In this document: positions 55,643-63,480 of the stretch, piece after piece
Position numbering within the stretch: position 1 is the stretch's first letter
Layout of the letters: each line of letters opens with the position of its first letter
Source: Rhodococcus yunnanensis NBRC 103083
GTDB taxonomy: Bacteria > Actinomycetota > Actinomycetes > Mycobacteriales > Mycobacteriaceae
Direction of reading: 5' to 3'
NCBI RefSeq assembly: GCF_001895005.1
Contig: NZ_BCXH01000012.1
Span: 124,001 to 188,000, forward strand
Length of the DNA: 64,000 nucleotides
Made by a program: the position numbers and the translations under genes
The notes under the pieces: model-generated
Databases searched by the model: none
Told to the model about the DNA's origin: nothing
What the model saw: only the letters and a program-made list of their open reading frames with translations

Positions 55643-56739
55643 GGAAGCAAGTCTTTCACCCGTCCTCGTGCGATCTTCCCGCTGCCGGTGCGGGGGAGCT
55701 CGTCGACGACGATCCAGCGCCGCGGTACCGCTTCTCGCTGCAGTCGCCGGCGAGCCTCGAACTTGACGCCGTCGAGTTCGCCGTCCAATTCCACCACCGC
55801 CGTGACCGTCTCTCCCAGAACATCGTGCGGGGTGCCGACTGCTGCCGCCGCGCGAACTCCGTCGATGGATTCCAGCGCGGATTCGACGTCCTCGGCGAGG
55901 ACTGTCGTGCCGCCGACATCGATCGCGGCATCCCCGCGGCCGTGCACGATCAGCTCACCTCCGGGGCTGAGTTCGGCGAGGTCACCGACACCGAACCACT
56001 CCGGCGTACCGAGGACGGCGTAGGGGCTGTGCACGAAGAGCAGCCCGTCGCGGATCTCGGCGTCGACACCGCTCAACAGTCGTAGTGGCTCCGGTACGCG
56101 ACGCGCCGCGACGAGCGAGAGTTCGGCGGCACCGTAGTACTCGATCACGTCGATTCCGGTGGCGAGCTCCTGCGCTCCTGCGTCGAGGGCAATGCCTGCG
56201 ACGACGGCGGTCCGCAGGTGCGGAGTGCGCCCGACGAGCCGGCGCAGCACCGCGGGCACTGCGTGGGTTGCCGTCGCGGTCTCCTCGTCGTCGGTGACGC
56301 AGGCTCCGAGCCACAGTGCGTGCACGGCGGCGAAGAGGTGCATGGTGGCGTGCAGCGGACCGGTGATCAGCACACGATCCTCGGCTGTCAGTCCGGTGAT
56401 CGAGGTGAACTCCGCGAAGCTGTCGAACCACGACGACGCTGTGCGAGCCAGTGGCCGTGGGCGTCCTGTCGAGCCGGATGTCGCGACGAGCAGCCAGGCG
56501 TCGTTCTCGATCGTGTCGCGGTGCGGGCGCGCCTCGGGGTCCTCGATGTGGACCGATACTCCCTGGCGGGCGGCCGCGAACGCGCTGACCAACGCCGTCG
56601 GGACGTCGAGGCTCGATCCGTCGTGCACCGGCGCGGCGGGCCACGCCTGGACGGCGGCGTCGAAGTCCGAGTAGGTCAGGGTCTGCCCGCGCCACACGAT
56701 CGCGGGCCGCTCGCCCGTACCACCGAGCAGTTCGGTCAC
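55639..56739 (-). CDS. Short AMP-binding acyl-CoA synthetase-like protein (bio operon, proximal)
   Basis: 366 residues, shorter than typical 450-550-residue members because part of the N-terminal region is missing. Motifs: LVATSGSTGRPRPLART (the usual lysine is arginine), IEYYGAAELSLVAARR, GVGDLAEL, HGRGDAAIDVGG and LPRTGSGKIARGRVKDLL with the A10 lysine. Probably an acyl or aryl acid activating enzyme with an unusual P-loop. It is coupled to bioY upstream (GTGA) and thiolase downstream (ATGA), in a YhfT-like position. The substrate is unknown. Confidence 0.8.
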   Translation of the reverse strand: MTELLGGTGERPAIVWRGQTLTYSDFDAAVQAWPAAPVHDGSSLDVPTALVSAFAAARQGVSVHIEDPEARPHRDTIENDAWLLVATSGSTGRPRPLARTASSWFDSFAEFTSITGLTAEDRVLITGPLHATMHLFAAVHALWLGACVTDDEETATATHAVPAVLRRLVGRTPHLRTAVVAGIALDAGAQELATGIDVIEYYGAAELSLVAARRVPEPLRLLSGVDAEIRDGLLFVHSPYAVLGTPEWFGVGDLAELSPGGELIVHGRGDAAIDVGGTTVLAEDVESALESIDGVRAAAAVGTPHDVLGETVTAVVELDGELDGVKFEARRRLQREAVPRRWIVVDELPRTGSGKIARGRVKDLLP

Positions 56740-57335
56740 GAACGAATCAGGCCGGGGTACGCCCGGTGCACACTCTTCGCGACGACGGAGGCGATGACGA
56801 CTTTTGCCAGGTCACCGGGGATGAAAGCGCCGTTCGAGGAGATCGCGGCCCACACCGACAGGTCCGTGCGCAGTACGAGACCGATGGTTCCGAAGATGTA
56901 GATCACGACGATGCCGCCGAGTGCATTGACCAGCAGACCGAGTACGAGCGGGTACTTCGGCAGTATGCGCGCCGTCAGCAATCCGATGACGAAAGCAGCC
57001 GGGATCCAACCGATCAGGTATCCGGCGCTCGGACCGGCGAGTGCCGTCAGGCCCGTGCGGCCGCCGGAGAGCAGCGGAAGTCCGATGAGCGTCAACGCGA
57101 TGAACACGGCAACGGCAGCGGTGCCTTTACGTGCACCGAGGACGGCGCCGGCGAGAATGACACCGAGGGTCTGCAGTGTGATCGGAACACCGCTGAACCC
57201 GACAGTGATGGCTCCCGGGAGCCCCAGCGCGGCCAGCAGCGCGGCGAACACGGCGATCTGCGCCATGTCCCGAGCCGAGACCCCAACCTTCGAACGGGCC
57301 ACTGCCGACTCCTGTGTGCCTTCGAGACCTGCCAT
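56736..57335 (-). CDS. bioY: Biotin transporter substrate-binding component BioY
   Basis: 199 residues, about six membrane helices. The BioY family signature is seen in FAALLAALGLPGAITVGFSGVPITLQTLGVILAGAVLGARKGTAAVAVF and GGRTGLTALAGPSAGYLIGW. It binds biotin with high affinity and works with BioM and BioN encoded downstream. ATG at 57335 is preferred because AGGAG lies five bases upstream (GTG at 57341 would add two residues). It is the first gene of the operon, with a perfect BioQ-like palindrome 22 bases upstream. Confidence 0.94.
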   Translation of the reverse strand: MAGLEGTQESAVARSKVGVSARDMAQIAVFAALLAALGLPGAITVGFSGVPITLQTLGVILAGAVLGARKGTAAVAVFIALTLIGLPLLSGGRTGLTALAGPSAGYLIGWIPAAFVIGLLTARILPKYPLVLGLLVNALGGIVVIYIFGTIGLVLRTDLSVWAAISSNGAFIPGDLAKVVIASVVAKSVHRAYPGLIRS

Positions 57336-57356
57336 CGTCACTCCTCGTCATCCAAA

Positions 57357-57373
57357 CTTGAACGGTGTTCAAG
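57357..57373. promoter_or_regulatory. BioQ-type operator upstream of bioY
   Basis: CTTGAACGGTGTTCAAG is a perfect inverted repeat (arms CTTGAAC/GTTCAAG, three-base spacer). The TGAAC-N3-GTTCA core is the known site of BioQ, the TetR-family biotin regulator of Corynebacteriales. It lies just upstream of the bioY start. No bioQ gene is in the window. Confidence 0.7.
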
Positions 57374-57394
57374 GTAGCAGGTGACGGCGGAGAT

Positions 57395-59119
57395 TCACCA
57401 CACAGGATCGGCGGCGAAGCGGGCCAACTCGGTGCTGACGACCTCCGGGAGCGCAGTGTTCTGGGTCTGCGCGGCCGTCAGAACGTCGAGATGGTTGTAC
57501 CCCTGCACGATGATCGGATGGTCGTTCGGATTGCCCGACAGCGGTAGCTCGATGCCGCCCGTGCCCTGCAGGGTCAGGATCGGGTTCCGCTCGGTGCCGT
57601 CCCGATGCAGCCTGTGCTCGCGGATCGCCGTCGAGCCGGATTGCGCCAGATCGATCGTCAGTGCGGTAGGGAAATACCACTCGGTGAAGTCCAGCGGCGG
57701 TTCGGCGAGGCTGCGAGCCAGCTGGGAGATCGAGGTGACCTCGCTGCTCGGATCGGTGTAGCGCGCTGTCTGCTCGGAGGCATCGAGCGAGTCGTAATCG
57801 TTCCACGTGTAGACGACGTTCGGGTCGCCGTACACAGCAGGCGCTGCCTTGCGGGCGTCTCCGAGCGCGCTACCGATGAGCGGCAGCGACTCCATGCCGG
57901 GCAGAGTCGGAAATGCCTTGTCCACCACAGGCTCCGCACCGATGAACCCGACGCTTGCCTGAAGGAAGCCGAACGGCTGCGAATTGTCGTCGAGCAGTGC
58001 ACCGAGCACCGCGTCGTTGGTGGCGTACAACTCTCGGACCGACGGTGTGCCCGTCGTCGCCATCACGGCATCCTTCGACAGCAGAACCCGCAGTGTCGCA
58101 TCGATGTTCGTGTTGTGCGGCAGCACATCGACGAGGCTGTTCACTCCGTCCGGATCGAGAGTCGCGGCCACGCCTGCCATCGCAAGAAGATTGGTGGTCT
58201 CGGGGTTGATCACCGCAGGAAGGCGCAGGACCGGCAGTGCCGCGTCGAGGTGGCCCGTCAGATCTGCGATCGGGTCGGCAACTGCTGCAGGAAGGTCGAG
58301 ATCCGGGATGCCCTGAACCAGCGGCGGCGTTCCTGCCTTGACGATGGTGTCGAGAGCGAAGTAGCCGCCGCACTGGTTGAATCCGGCGTCGTCTCCGGTG
58401 TCCGGGTTGCCGTCGAAATCCCATTCGGCGAAGTACCCGGTGAGGAATCCGCCGAGCGAGTGCCCGCCGCACAGCACCTTGTCCTTGCGGACACGCTGAT
58501 CGGGAACTTCCAGCCGCAGTAGGTCGTACTGATCACGGAGCGTCTGCTCCAGACCTTGAGCGGCAAGCCACGCCGTGGCGTCACCGTCGGCGAAACCGGC
58601 GAAGCGTCGGCCGCCGATCTCGGAGCCGCCGTAATAGTAATTCGTGGCCACCGCCACGTCTTTCGCCGCCAGCGCACCCTGAGTGCCGGTGTGATCCTCC
58701 AGGCAGTTCGACCGACGATCGAGCGCCCAGAACTCGATGTGGGAACCCGCGGCCGCAGCCGCCGACACGGTGTTGCGTGCCACGGATTCGAACGCGCCCG
58801 CACCCTCGAAGATACCGGGCTGCGCTACCAGGATCCGATCCGCCGCAGCGGAATCGGCAGGCCCGTCGACGGACCGCCACCGTAGGTAGGACAGGTAATC
58901 GCACGCGGTGGGATGCGGAAGAGCCTGCGGCCCGAGTGGGGCGAACACCGAGACGACCGAGGCCTCGACGTCGGTGACAGGTGAGCTCGACGAGACGGGC
59001 ACTTCCGTGCGTGGAATCGGATCTGCCGAGGCCGAGGCCGGTACGAGCACCGCCGCCACGGTCACAAGAGCGGCCACGGTCACAAGAGCGGCCACTACCG
59101 ATAGTCGTGCTGATGTCAC
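57395..59119 (-). CDS. Secreted alpha/beta hydrolase, lipase-like
   Basis: 574 residues from the GTG at 59119. The signal peptide is unusually repetitive (SARLSVVAALVTVAALVTVAAVL) and ends ASASADP with an AxA cleavage site. The mature part is a hydrolase with the nucleophile elbow in KVLCGGHSLGGFLTGYFAEWDF (GHSLG), a late histidine in IVQGYNHLDVLTAAQ and several cysteines likely paired in the exported protein. Lipase or esterase activity is inferred. An upstream frame to 59218 overlaps SixA and is not used. It lies upstream of bioY on the same strand. Confidence 0.8.
   Translation of the reverse strand: MTSARLSVVAALVTVAALVTVAAVLVPASASADPIPRTEVPVSSSSPVTDVEASVVSVFAPLGPQALPHPTACDYLSYLRWRSVDGPADSAAADRILVAQPGIFEGAGAFESVARNTVSAAAAAGSHIEFWALDRRSNCLEDHTGTQGALAAKDVAVATNYYYGGSEIGGRRFAGFADGDATAWLAAQGLEQTLRDQYDLLRLEVPDQRVRKDKVLCGGHSLGGFLTGYFAEWDFDGNPDTGDDAGFNQCGGYFALDTIVKAGTPPLVQGIPDLDLPAAVADPIADLTGHLDAALPVLRLPAVINPETTNLLAMAGVAATLDPDGVNSLVDVLPHNTNIDATLRVLLSKDAVMATTGTPSVRELYATNDAVLGALLDDNSQPFGFLQASVGFIGAEPVVDKAFPTLPGMESLPLIGSALGDARKAAPAVYGDPNVVYTWNDYDSLDASEQTARYTDPSSEVTSISQLARSLAEPPLDFTEWYFPTALTIDLAQSGSTAIREHRLHRDGTERNPILTLQGTGGIELPLSGNPNDHPIIVQGYNHLDVLTAAQTQNTALPEVVSTELARFAADPVW
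59060..59095 (-). repeat. 18-bp tandem duplication in the lipase signal peptide
   Basis: GGTCACAAGAGCGGCCAC occurs twice in direct succession. It encodes the repeated hexapeptide VAALVT inside the hydrophobic core of the signal peptide and lengthens it by six residues. Confidence 0.9.
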
Positions 59120-59208
59120 ATGCGTCCCCTGTCCCCCACGCCGTCCCCTGATCGGCGTGGGGGACGTTAGCGCATCGGACCGACAGCCGCGGCGGATACG
59201 GTGAACCC

Positions 59209-59697
59209 ATGCACACACTGGTCCTGATGCGACACGGCAAATCCGGTTACCCGGAGGGAACGCCCGACCACGACCGGCCGCTCGCCGATCGTGGCGAGCG
59301 CGAAGCGGCCCTGGCGGGCAAGTGGATCGACGCGAACGTCCCGCACATCGACGCGGTGCTGTGCTCTACTGCCACCCGCACCCGCGAGACGCTCACGGCG
59401 ACAGGGATCGCTGCCGAGGTCCGCTTCGAGAAGAAGATCTACGGCGCGTCACCGGAGGAGATCGTCGAGGAGATCGGCTTCACCGACGAGAGTGTGGGAA
59501 CGCTACTCGTCGTCGGGCATGCCCCCGGTGTTCCGTGGACTGCGCTCGAATTGGACGCGGCGAAGGAATCGTCGATGGTCGATGCGATCGAGATGAAGTT
59601 TCCGACGTCCGCCATCGCAGTGCTGACGTTCGACGGCAGCTGGCCGGATCTCGGGCCGGGAAAGGCGACGCTGACCCATTTCCACGTCCCTAGATGA
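59209..59697 (+). CDS. sixA: Phosphohistidine phosphatase SixA-like
   Basis: 162 residues of the histidine phosphatase superfamily. The catalytic RHG motif is in LVLMRHGKSGYPEGTPDHDRPLADRGEREAA, and the second histidine is in LLVVGHAPGVPWTAL. The arginine of CSTATRTRET completes the phosphate pocket. In E. coli SixA removes phosphate from phosphotransfer histidines; the target here is unknown. Divergent from the lipase gene, whose start lies about 90 bases away. Confidence 0.88.
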   Translation: MHTLVLMRHGKSGYPEGTPDHDRPLADRGEREAALAGKWIDANVPHIDAVLCSTATRTRETLTATGIAAEVRFEKKIYGASPEEIVEEIGFTDESVGTLLVVGHAPGVPWTALELDAAKESSMVDAIEMKFPTSAIAVLTFDGSWPDLGPGKATLTHFHVPR

Positions 59698-59713
59698 GCC
59701 AGCTCGAGGTGAC

Positions 59714-59917
59714 TCAGCTCTTCAGCTTGGCAACGACGAAGCCGACGACTCCGAGCGCGATCAGGAGCAGCAGCGCGGTCCCGAAACCGGCGAGCCACCA
59801 TACGACCGCGAAGACCACGAGGGCAGGAGCCGCTGCGATCAGGGCGATGCCCGGACTCTCACGCACCGTCTCCAGTGCGGACTGTGCATGAACTCGGTCG
59901 AGCTTCTTGCCTGCCAT
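59714..59917 (-). CDS. Small two-helix membrane protein
   Basis: 67 residues: MAGKKLDRVHAQSALETVRES, then two hydrophobic segments (GIALIAAAPALVVFAVVWWLAG and ALLLLIALGVVGFVVAKL) separated by FGT. The start has GGAGAGG upstream. It is unrecognised and resembles PspC-free small actinobacterial membrane proteins only in size. It lies between SixA (convergent, 16 bases) and the regulator gene upstream. Confidence 0.65.
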   Translation of the reverse strand: MAGKKLDRVHAQSALETVRESPGIALIAAAPALVVFAVVWWLAGFGTALLLLIALGVVGFVVAKLKS

Positions 59918-59945
59918 GGCGAGCCTCTCCTGCGGGAATTTCTGT

Positions 59946-60797
59946 CTATTTCTCCACAGTAGCGCGCATCGACTGCGTGCCGATGACCCTGAGCAGATCG
60001 AACTTCTCGCGGGCGTCGGTTCCGGGCAGGGGTGAGTAGACGAGAAGGTGTTGCCCCTCCTTCTGCGTAGCCAGCGTCTCGCAGTGGACCGACACGACAC
60101 CGACGTCCGGGTGCACGAACCTTTTGATCGCCGACGTCCTGAACGCCACCCGATGTTCACTCCAGATCTTCTCGAACTCCTCGCTCTCCGCGCTCAGTCT
60201 CGACACGAGTGTCGCGATCTCGGCCTCACCCGATCGACGCGCCGACACTGCGCGCAGATCCGCAACATGCTTGTGCGCCATACGTTCCCAATCGTCCTCG
60301 ACGAATCCGCGTCGCGCGTCGGGGTGCATGAAGTAGCGCCAGACGACGTACCTGTCGAGACCGGTGTACTCGGGAACGCCGCCGGACAGAGCGTCGAACA
60401 TCGCGTTGTACGCCAGGATCTCTCCCAGGTCGGTGACCACCAACGCAGGGGTGTCGTCCAGCTTGGTCAGCAGATGCATCAATCCGGGTCCGACGTGCCT
60501 GTCCGCGCCGACCCGCGTCGGCGGCGACTGCCCGGCCAGGATGTAGAGGTGGTCGCGTTCGTCGTCGTCGAATCGCAGCGCTCTGGCCAGCGCGGCGAGG
60601 ATCTGGGTCGACGGGTGCGGACCACGGCTCTGTTCGAGCCGGGTGTAGTAATCGGTGGACATGCCCGCCAACAGGGCCACCTCGTCGCGTCGTAGACCGG
60701 GTGTCCGACGACGCACGCCCGGTGCGATCCCGACATCAGCCGGGGTCAGAAGTTCTCGTCGCCGACGAAGGAAATCTGCAAGTTGCTCTCGCTCCAC
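59946..60797 (-). CDS. MmyB-type XRE transcriptional regulator
   Basis: 283 residues. An N-terminal helix-turn-helix of the XRE class covers about residues 5-75 (ADFLRRRRELLTP, RTPGLRRDEVALLAGMSTDYYTRLEQSRGPHPSTQILAALARAL). The C-terminal MmyB-like ligand domain follows (DLGEILAYNAMFDALSGG, RYFMHPDARRGFVEDDWERMA). Members in actinobacteria regulate redox or secondary-metabolism genes and often control the adjacent divergent oxidoreductase, here the aldo/keto reductase. The GTG at 60797 begins MEREQLADFLRRRR; longer frames are antisense to the reductase. Confidence 0.85.
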   Translation of the reverse strand: MEREQLADFLRRRRELLTPADVGIAPGVRRRTPGLRRDEVALLAGMSTDYYTRLEQSRGPHPSTQILAALARALRFDDDERDHLYILAGQSPPTRVGADRHVGPGLMHLLTKLDDTPALVVTDLGEILAYNAMFDALSGGVPEYTGLDRYVVWRYFMHPDARRGFVEDDWERMAHKHVADLRAVSARRSGEAEIATLVSRLSAESEEFEKIWSEHRVAFRTSAIKRFVHPDVGVVSVHCETLATQKEGQHLLVYSPLPGTDAREKFDLLRVIGTQSMRATVEK

Positions 60798-60899
60798 CTG
60801 AACAAGTGTGCCCCCGTTCGCTCGACCCAGCCAGGGATCCGCAGTCCCCCGACACGTGGTCTCTGGTGCGCACAACCGGCCCGGCCGAGGGTGGACTGC

Positions 60900-61895
60900 A
60901 TGAACAGAACACAACTCGGAACAACAGGACCTACCGTCTCGCGCATCGGTCTCGGAGGGATGGGCATGTCGGGCGCGTACGGGGCATCCGACGACACCGA
61001 ATCGATCAGAACCATCCATGCCGCCGTCGATGCAGGCATCTCGTTGGTCGATACCGGCGACTTCTACGGGGCCGGGCACAACGAGATGCTGATCGGGCGC
61101 GCGTTGAAAGAACGTTCTCGCGACGACGTCGCGCTGTCGGTCAAGTTCGGCGCACTGCGCGGGCCCGACGGGAGCTGGCAGGGGTTCGACGGCCGACCCG
61201 AGGCAGTCAAGAGTGCACTCGGCTACTCGTTGCAGCGTCTCGGAGTCGACCACATCGACATCTACCGGCCCGCGCGGCTGGACCCGAACGTGCCCATCGA
61301 GGACACCATCGGTGCGATCGTCGACATGATCGACGCCGGCTACGTCCGACACGTTGGGTTGTCGGAGATCGGGAGCGCCACCCTACGCAAGGCCGCAGCG
61401 GTGCATCCGATCGCGGACCTCCAGATCGAGTATTCGCTGCTCTCGCGGGGAATCGAGGCCGACATCCTGCCGACCGCGCGAGAACTGGGCGTCGGCATCA
61501 CTGCGTACGGCGTGCTGTCGCGAGGCTTGCTGAGCGATACGTTCCGAGGCGGGGGTCGATTCGCCGACGACGACTTCCGCGCGCACAGCCCCCGGTTTCA
61601 GGGCACGAATCTCGAGCGGAATCTCGGGCTCGTCGAGGTGCTCGCATCTCTGGCCGACGAGCGCGGAGTCACCGTCGCACAGCTCGCGATCGCGTGGGCT
61701 CTGACACGCGGCGACGACATCGTCCCGGTCATCGGCGTCCGAACGAGCGATCGACTGTCCGAAACGAGTGCAGCGCTCGACATTTCACTGTCGGACGACG
61801 ACGTCGCGCGTATCGAGAAGGCTGTCCCCGCCGACGCAGTGGCCGGCACGCGCTACGCCGCGGCGCAGATGGCTCAGCTCGACAGCGAGGTCTGA
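60900..61895 (+). CDS. Aldo/keto reductase
   Basis: 331 residues, TIM barrel. Begins MNRTQLGTTGPTVSRIGLGGMGMSGAYG; the catalytic aspartate and tyrosine are in LVDTGDFYGAGHNEMLIG, the lysine in LSVKFGALRG. The usual catalytic histidine position reads IYRPARLDPNVP, as in a subgroup lacking that histidine. The C-terminal NADPH site is VIGVRTSDRLSETSAAL. It reduces an aldehyde or ketone with NADPH. Divergent from the MmyB regulator (102 bases between starts), which probably controls it. Its end overlaps the convergent monooxygenase gene by 22 bases. Confidence 0.88.
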   Translation: MNRTQLGTTGPTVSRIGLGGMGMSGAYGASDDTESIRTIHAAVDAGISLVDTGDFYGAGHNEMLIGRALKERSRDDVALSVKFGALRGPDGSWQGFDGRPEAVKSALGYSLQRLGVDHIDIYRPARLDPNVPIEDTIGAIVDMIDAGYVRHVGLSEIGSATLRKAAAVHPIADLQIEYSLLSRGIEADILPTARELGVGITAYGVLSRGLLSDTFRGGGRFADDDFRAHSPRFQGTNLERNLGLVEVLASLADERGVTVAQLAIAWALTRGDDIVPVIGVRTSDRLSETSAALDISLSDDDVARIEKAVPADAVAGTRYAAAQMAQLDSEV

Positions 61896-62851
61896 AACAC
61901 CGCAGCCAGAGCGGCATCCGCGTCGAAGAGGGCCTCGAGGTCGTACGTCGACGTCGATGCCAGGATCTCGTCCGCATCGGTCCGCTCGACGAGCTCGTCC
62001 AGTTGCGCAGCCACCGTCTCCGGCGTTCCGTGTACGGCACCTGCGATCGACCGCTCGACTCGCTCCCGAGTCCGCGCGGGCGCCGCGCCCAAATCGATGT
62101 CCGCGGGATCGATCAGCGGTGGGAACTCACCCGTCCGGCGCGATTGCGCCATCGCCCACGCCTCGGGCAGGACGAGTTGCCGCGCCCGCTCCGCGGATTC
62201 GGCGATGGTGATGTCCAGCGACACGATGACCGTCGGCGCCGGGTTCTCCTCGGTAGGCCGGAAATGCCGTCGGTACGCCGCAAGGGCCGAACCGTCACCC
62301 TTCAGGATCGGACCCCCGACGACGACGGGTAGCCCCGCCTTCGCCGCCACGGCCAGCCCCTGCCCCGTCGCCAGAACGTAGATCGGCGGCGACGGAACCG
62401 ACGGCCTCACCGTCACCGATCCGGTGCCTGTGAGGTACCCGCGGAGCTCGTCGAGGTCCTCGGCGAACGTATCGGGTTCGTCGCGGCCCGTGCGCAACGC
62501 CGCTCGTACGGGTTCGGTGAACCCGAGCGAGCGGCCGAGTCCCGCATCGACACGGCCCGGATACAAGGCCCCCAGCATCGCGAACTGCTCGGCGACGACG
62601 AACGGCTGATGATTCGGCAGCATGACGCCGCCGGACCCGATCCGGATTCGTGATGTGCGCGCGCCGATCGCTGCAAGCAGGACGGGCGGCGCACCACTCG
62701 CAATCCCCGGCACGCCATGGTGTTCGGCAACCCAGAATCGGTGAAAGCCGAGCTCCTCGGCATGTACCGACCGCTCGACCGTCGCCGTCAGCGCCGACGC
62801 GTCGGGAAATCCGGCGCGGGTGCGGGAGCGGTCGAGGATGGACAGAAGCAC
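61874..62851 (-). CDS. Luciferase-like flavin monooxygenase
   Basis: 325 residues from the GTG at 62851 (LLSILDRSRTRAGFPDASALTATVERSVHAEELGFHRFWVAEHHGVPGIASGAPPVLLAAIGARTSRIRIGSGGVMLPNHQP), the bacterial luciferase-like family fold that uses FMN. It resembles the MsnO8/alkanal-type members annotated in actinobacteria, whose substrates are mostly unknown. An upstream open frame to 63079 runs through the palindromic repeats and gives a repetitive peptide (YANARAFAW), so it is not part of the protein. Confidence 0.83.
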   Translation of the reverse strand: MLLSILDRSRTRAGFPDASALTATVERSVHAEELGFHRFWVAEHHGVPGIASGAPPVLLAAIGARTSRIRIGSGGVMLPNHQPFVVAEQFAMLGALYPGRVDAGLGRSLGFTEPVRAALRTGRDEPDTFAEDLDELRGYLTGTGSVTVRPSVPSPPIYVLATGQGLAVAAKAGLPVVVGGPILKGDGSALAAYRRHFRPTEENPAPTVIVSLDITIAESAERARQLVLPEAWAMAQSRRTGEFPPLIDPADIDLGAAPARTRERVERSIAGAVHGTPETVAAQLDELVERTDADEILASTSTYDLEALFDADAALAAVFQTSLSS

Positions 62852-62923
62852 TCTCCCACCAACCGCTCGTCGGGCATATTTCTTCCGGCCACGCCGCGCA
62901 CGCAGCCCACTCCCCCGCCCCCA

Positions 62924-62996
62924 CGCAAACGCACATGCATTTGCGTACAGGGGCGGCCACAGCCCCCGCCCCCACGCAAACGCACGTGCGTTTGCG
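62924..62996. repeat. Two copies of the dispersed palindrome, one perfect
   Basis: A near-perfect copy lies at 62924-62945 (centre GCACATGC) and a perfect 22-base palindrome at 62975-62996 whose arms are CGCAAACGCAC and its exact complement. With the flanking A and T both extend to 24 bases, and both are bordered by C-runs and G-runs (CCCCC/GGGG). They lie in the gap between the divergent monooxygenase and glyoxalase genes and belong to the family seen at 24731-24874. Confidence 0.9.
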
Positions 62997-63108
62997 TACA
63001 AGGGGCGGGCCGGGATGCGAAATAGGACCGTTCTCGTCCGCGATTCGCGCGACACTTGTTTCTGCCAGCTCAGGATCATCCAAGCCCCACACCAGCCAGG
63101 AGGACCGC

Positions 63109-63474
63109 ATGGACATCAAGATCGAACTCGTCATGATTCCCGTGACCGACGTGGACCGAGCGAAAGACTTCTACACCAGCATCGGATTCAACGCCGATTA
63201 CGACGAACGCCCCACCGACGGCATTCGGTTCGTTCAACTGACACCGCCGGGTTCGGCGTGTTCCATCGCGATCGGCGAGGGCATCACCAAGGCCGCACCG
63301 GGCAGCGTCGAGGGCATGCAGGTGGTCGTCGCGAGCGCGGAGGAAGCCCGCGAGAAGCTGATCGCCGCCGGTCTCGAGATCGATCCCGTCGCCGACTTGG
63401 GGTGGGGAAAGTTCGTCTTCTTCGCCGACCCCGACGGCAACAAGTGGGCCGTCCAGGAACTGCCGCCGCGTTAA
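63109..63474 (+). CDS. Glyoxalase/VOC superfamily protein
   Basis: 121 residues, one VOC domain of the paired beta-alpha-beta-beta-beta type: MDIKIELVMIPVTDVDRAKDFYTSIGFNADYDERPTDGIRFVQLTPPGSACSIAIGEG and KFVFFADPDGNKWAVQELPPR with the late metal glutamate. It may be a glyoxalase-like or antibiotic-resistance-like enzyme, or a binding protein. AGGAGGAC lies before the ATG. It is divergent from the monooxygenase with the palindromes between them. Confidence 0.82.
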   Translation: MDIKIELVMIPVTDVDRAKDFYTSIGFNADYDERPTDGIRFVQLTPPGSACSIAIGEGITKAAPGSVEGMQVVVASAEEAREKLIAAGLEIDPVADLGWGKFVFFADPDGNKWAVQELPPR

Positions 63475-63480
63475 ACCATT

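Noticed and set aside
62852..63079. N-terminal extension of the luciferase-like monooxygenase through the palindromes
   Set aside because: It encodes a repetitive peptide derived from the repeats and is unlike family N-termini; the GTG at 62851 starts at the usual place.
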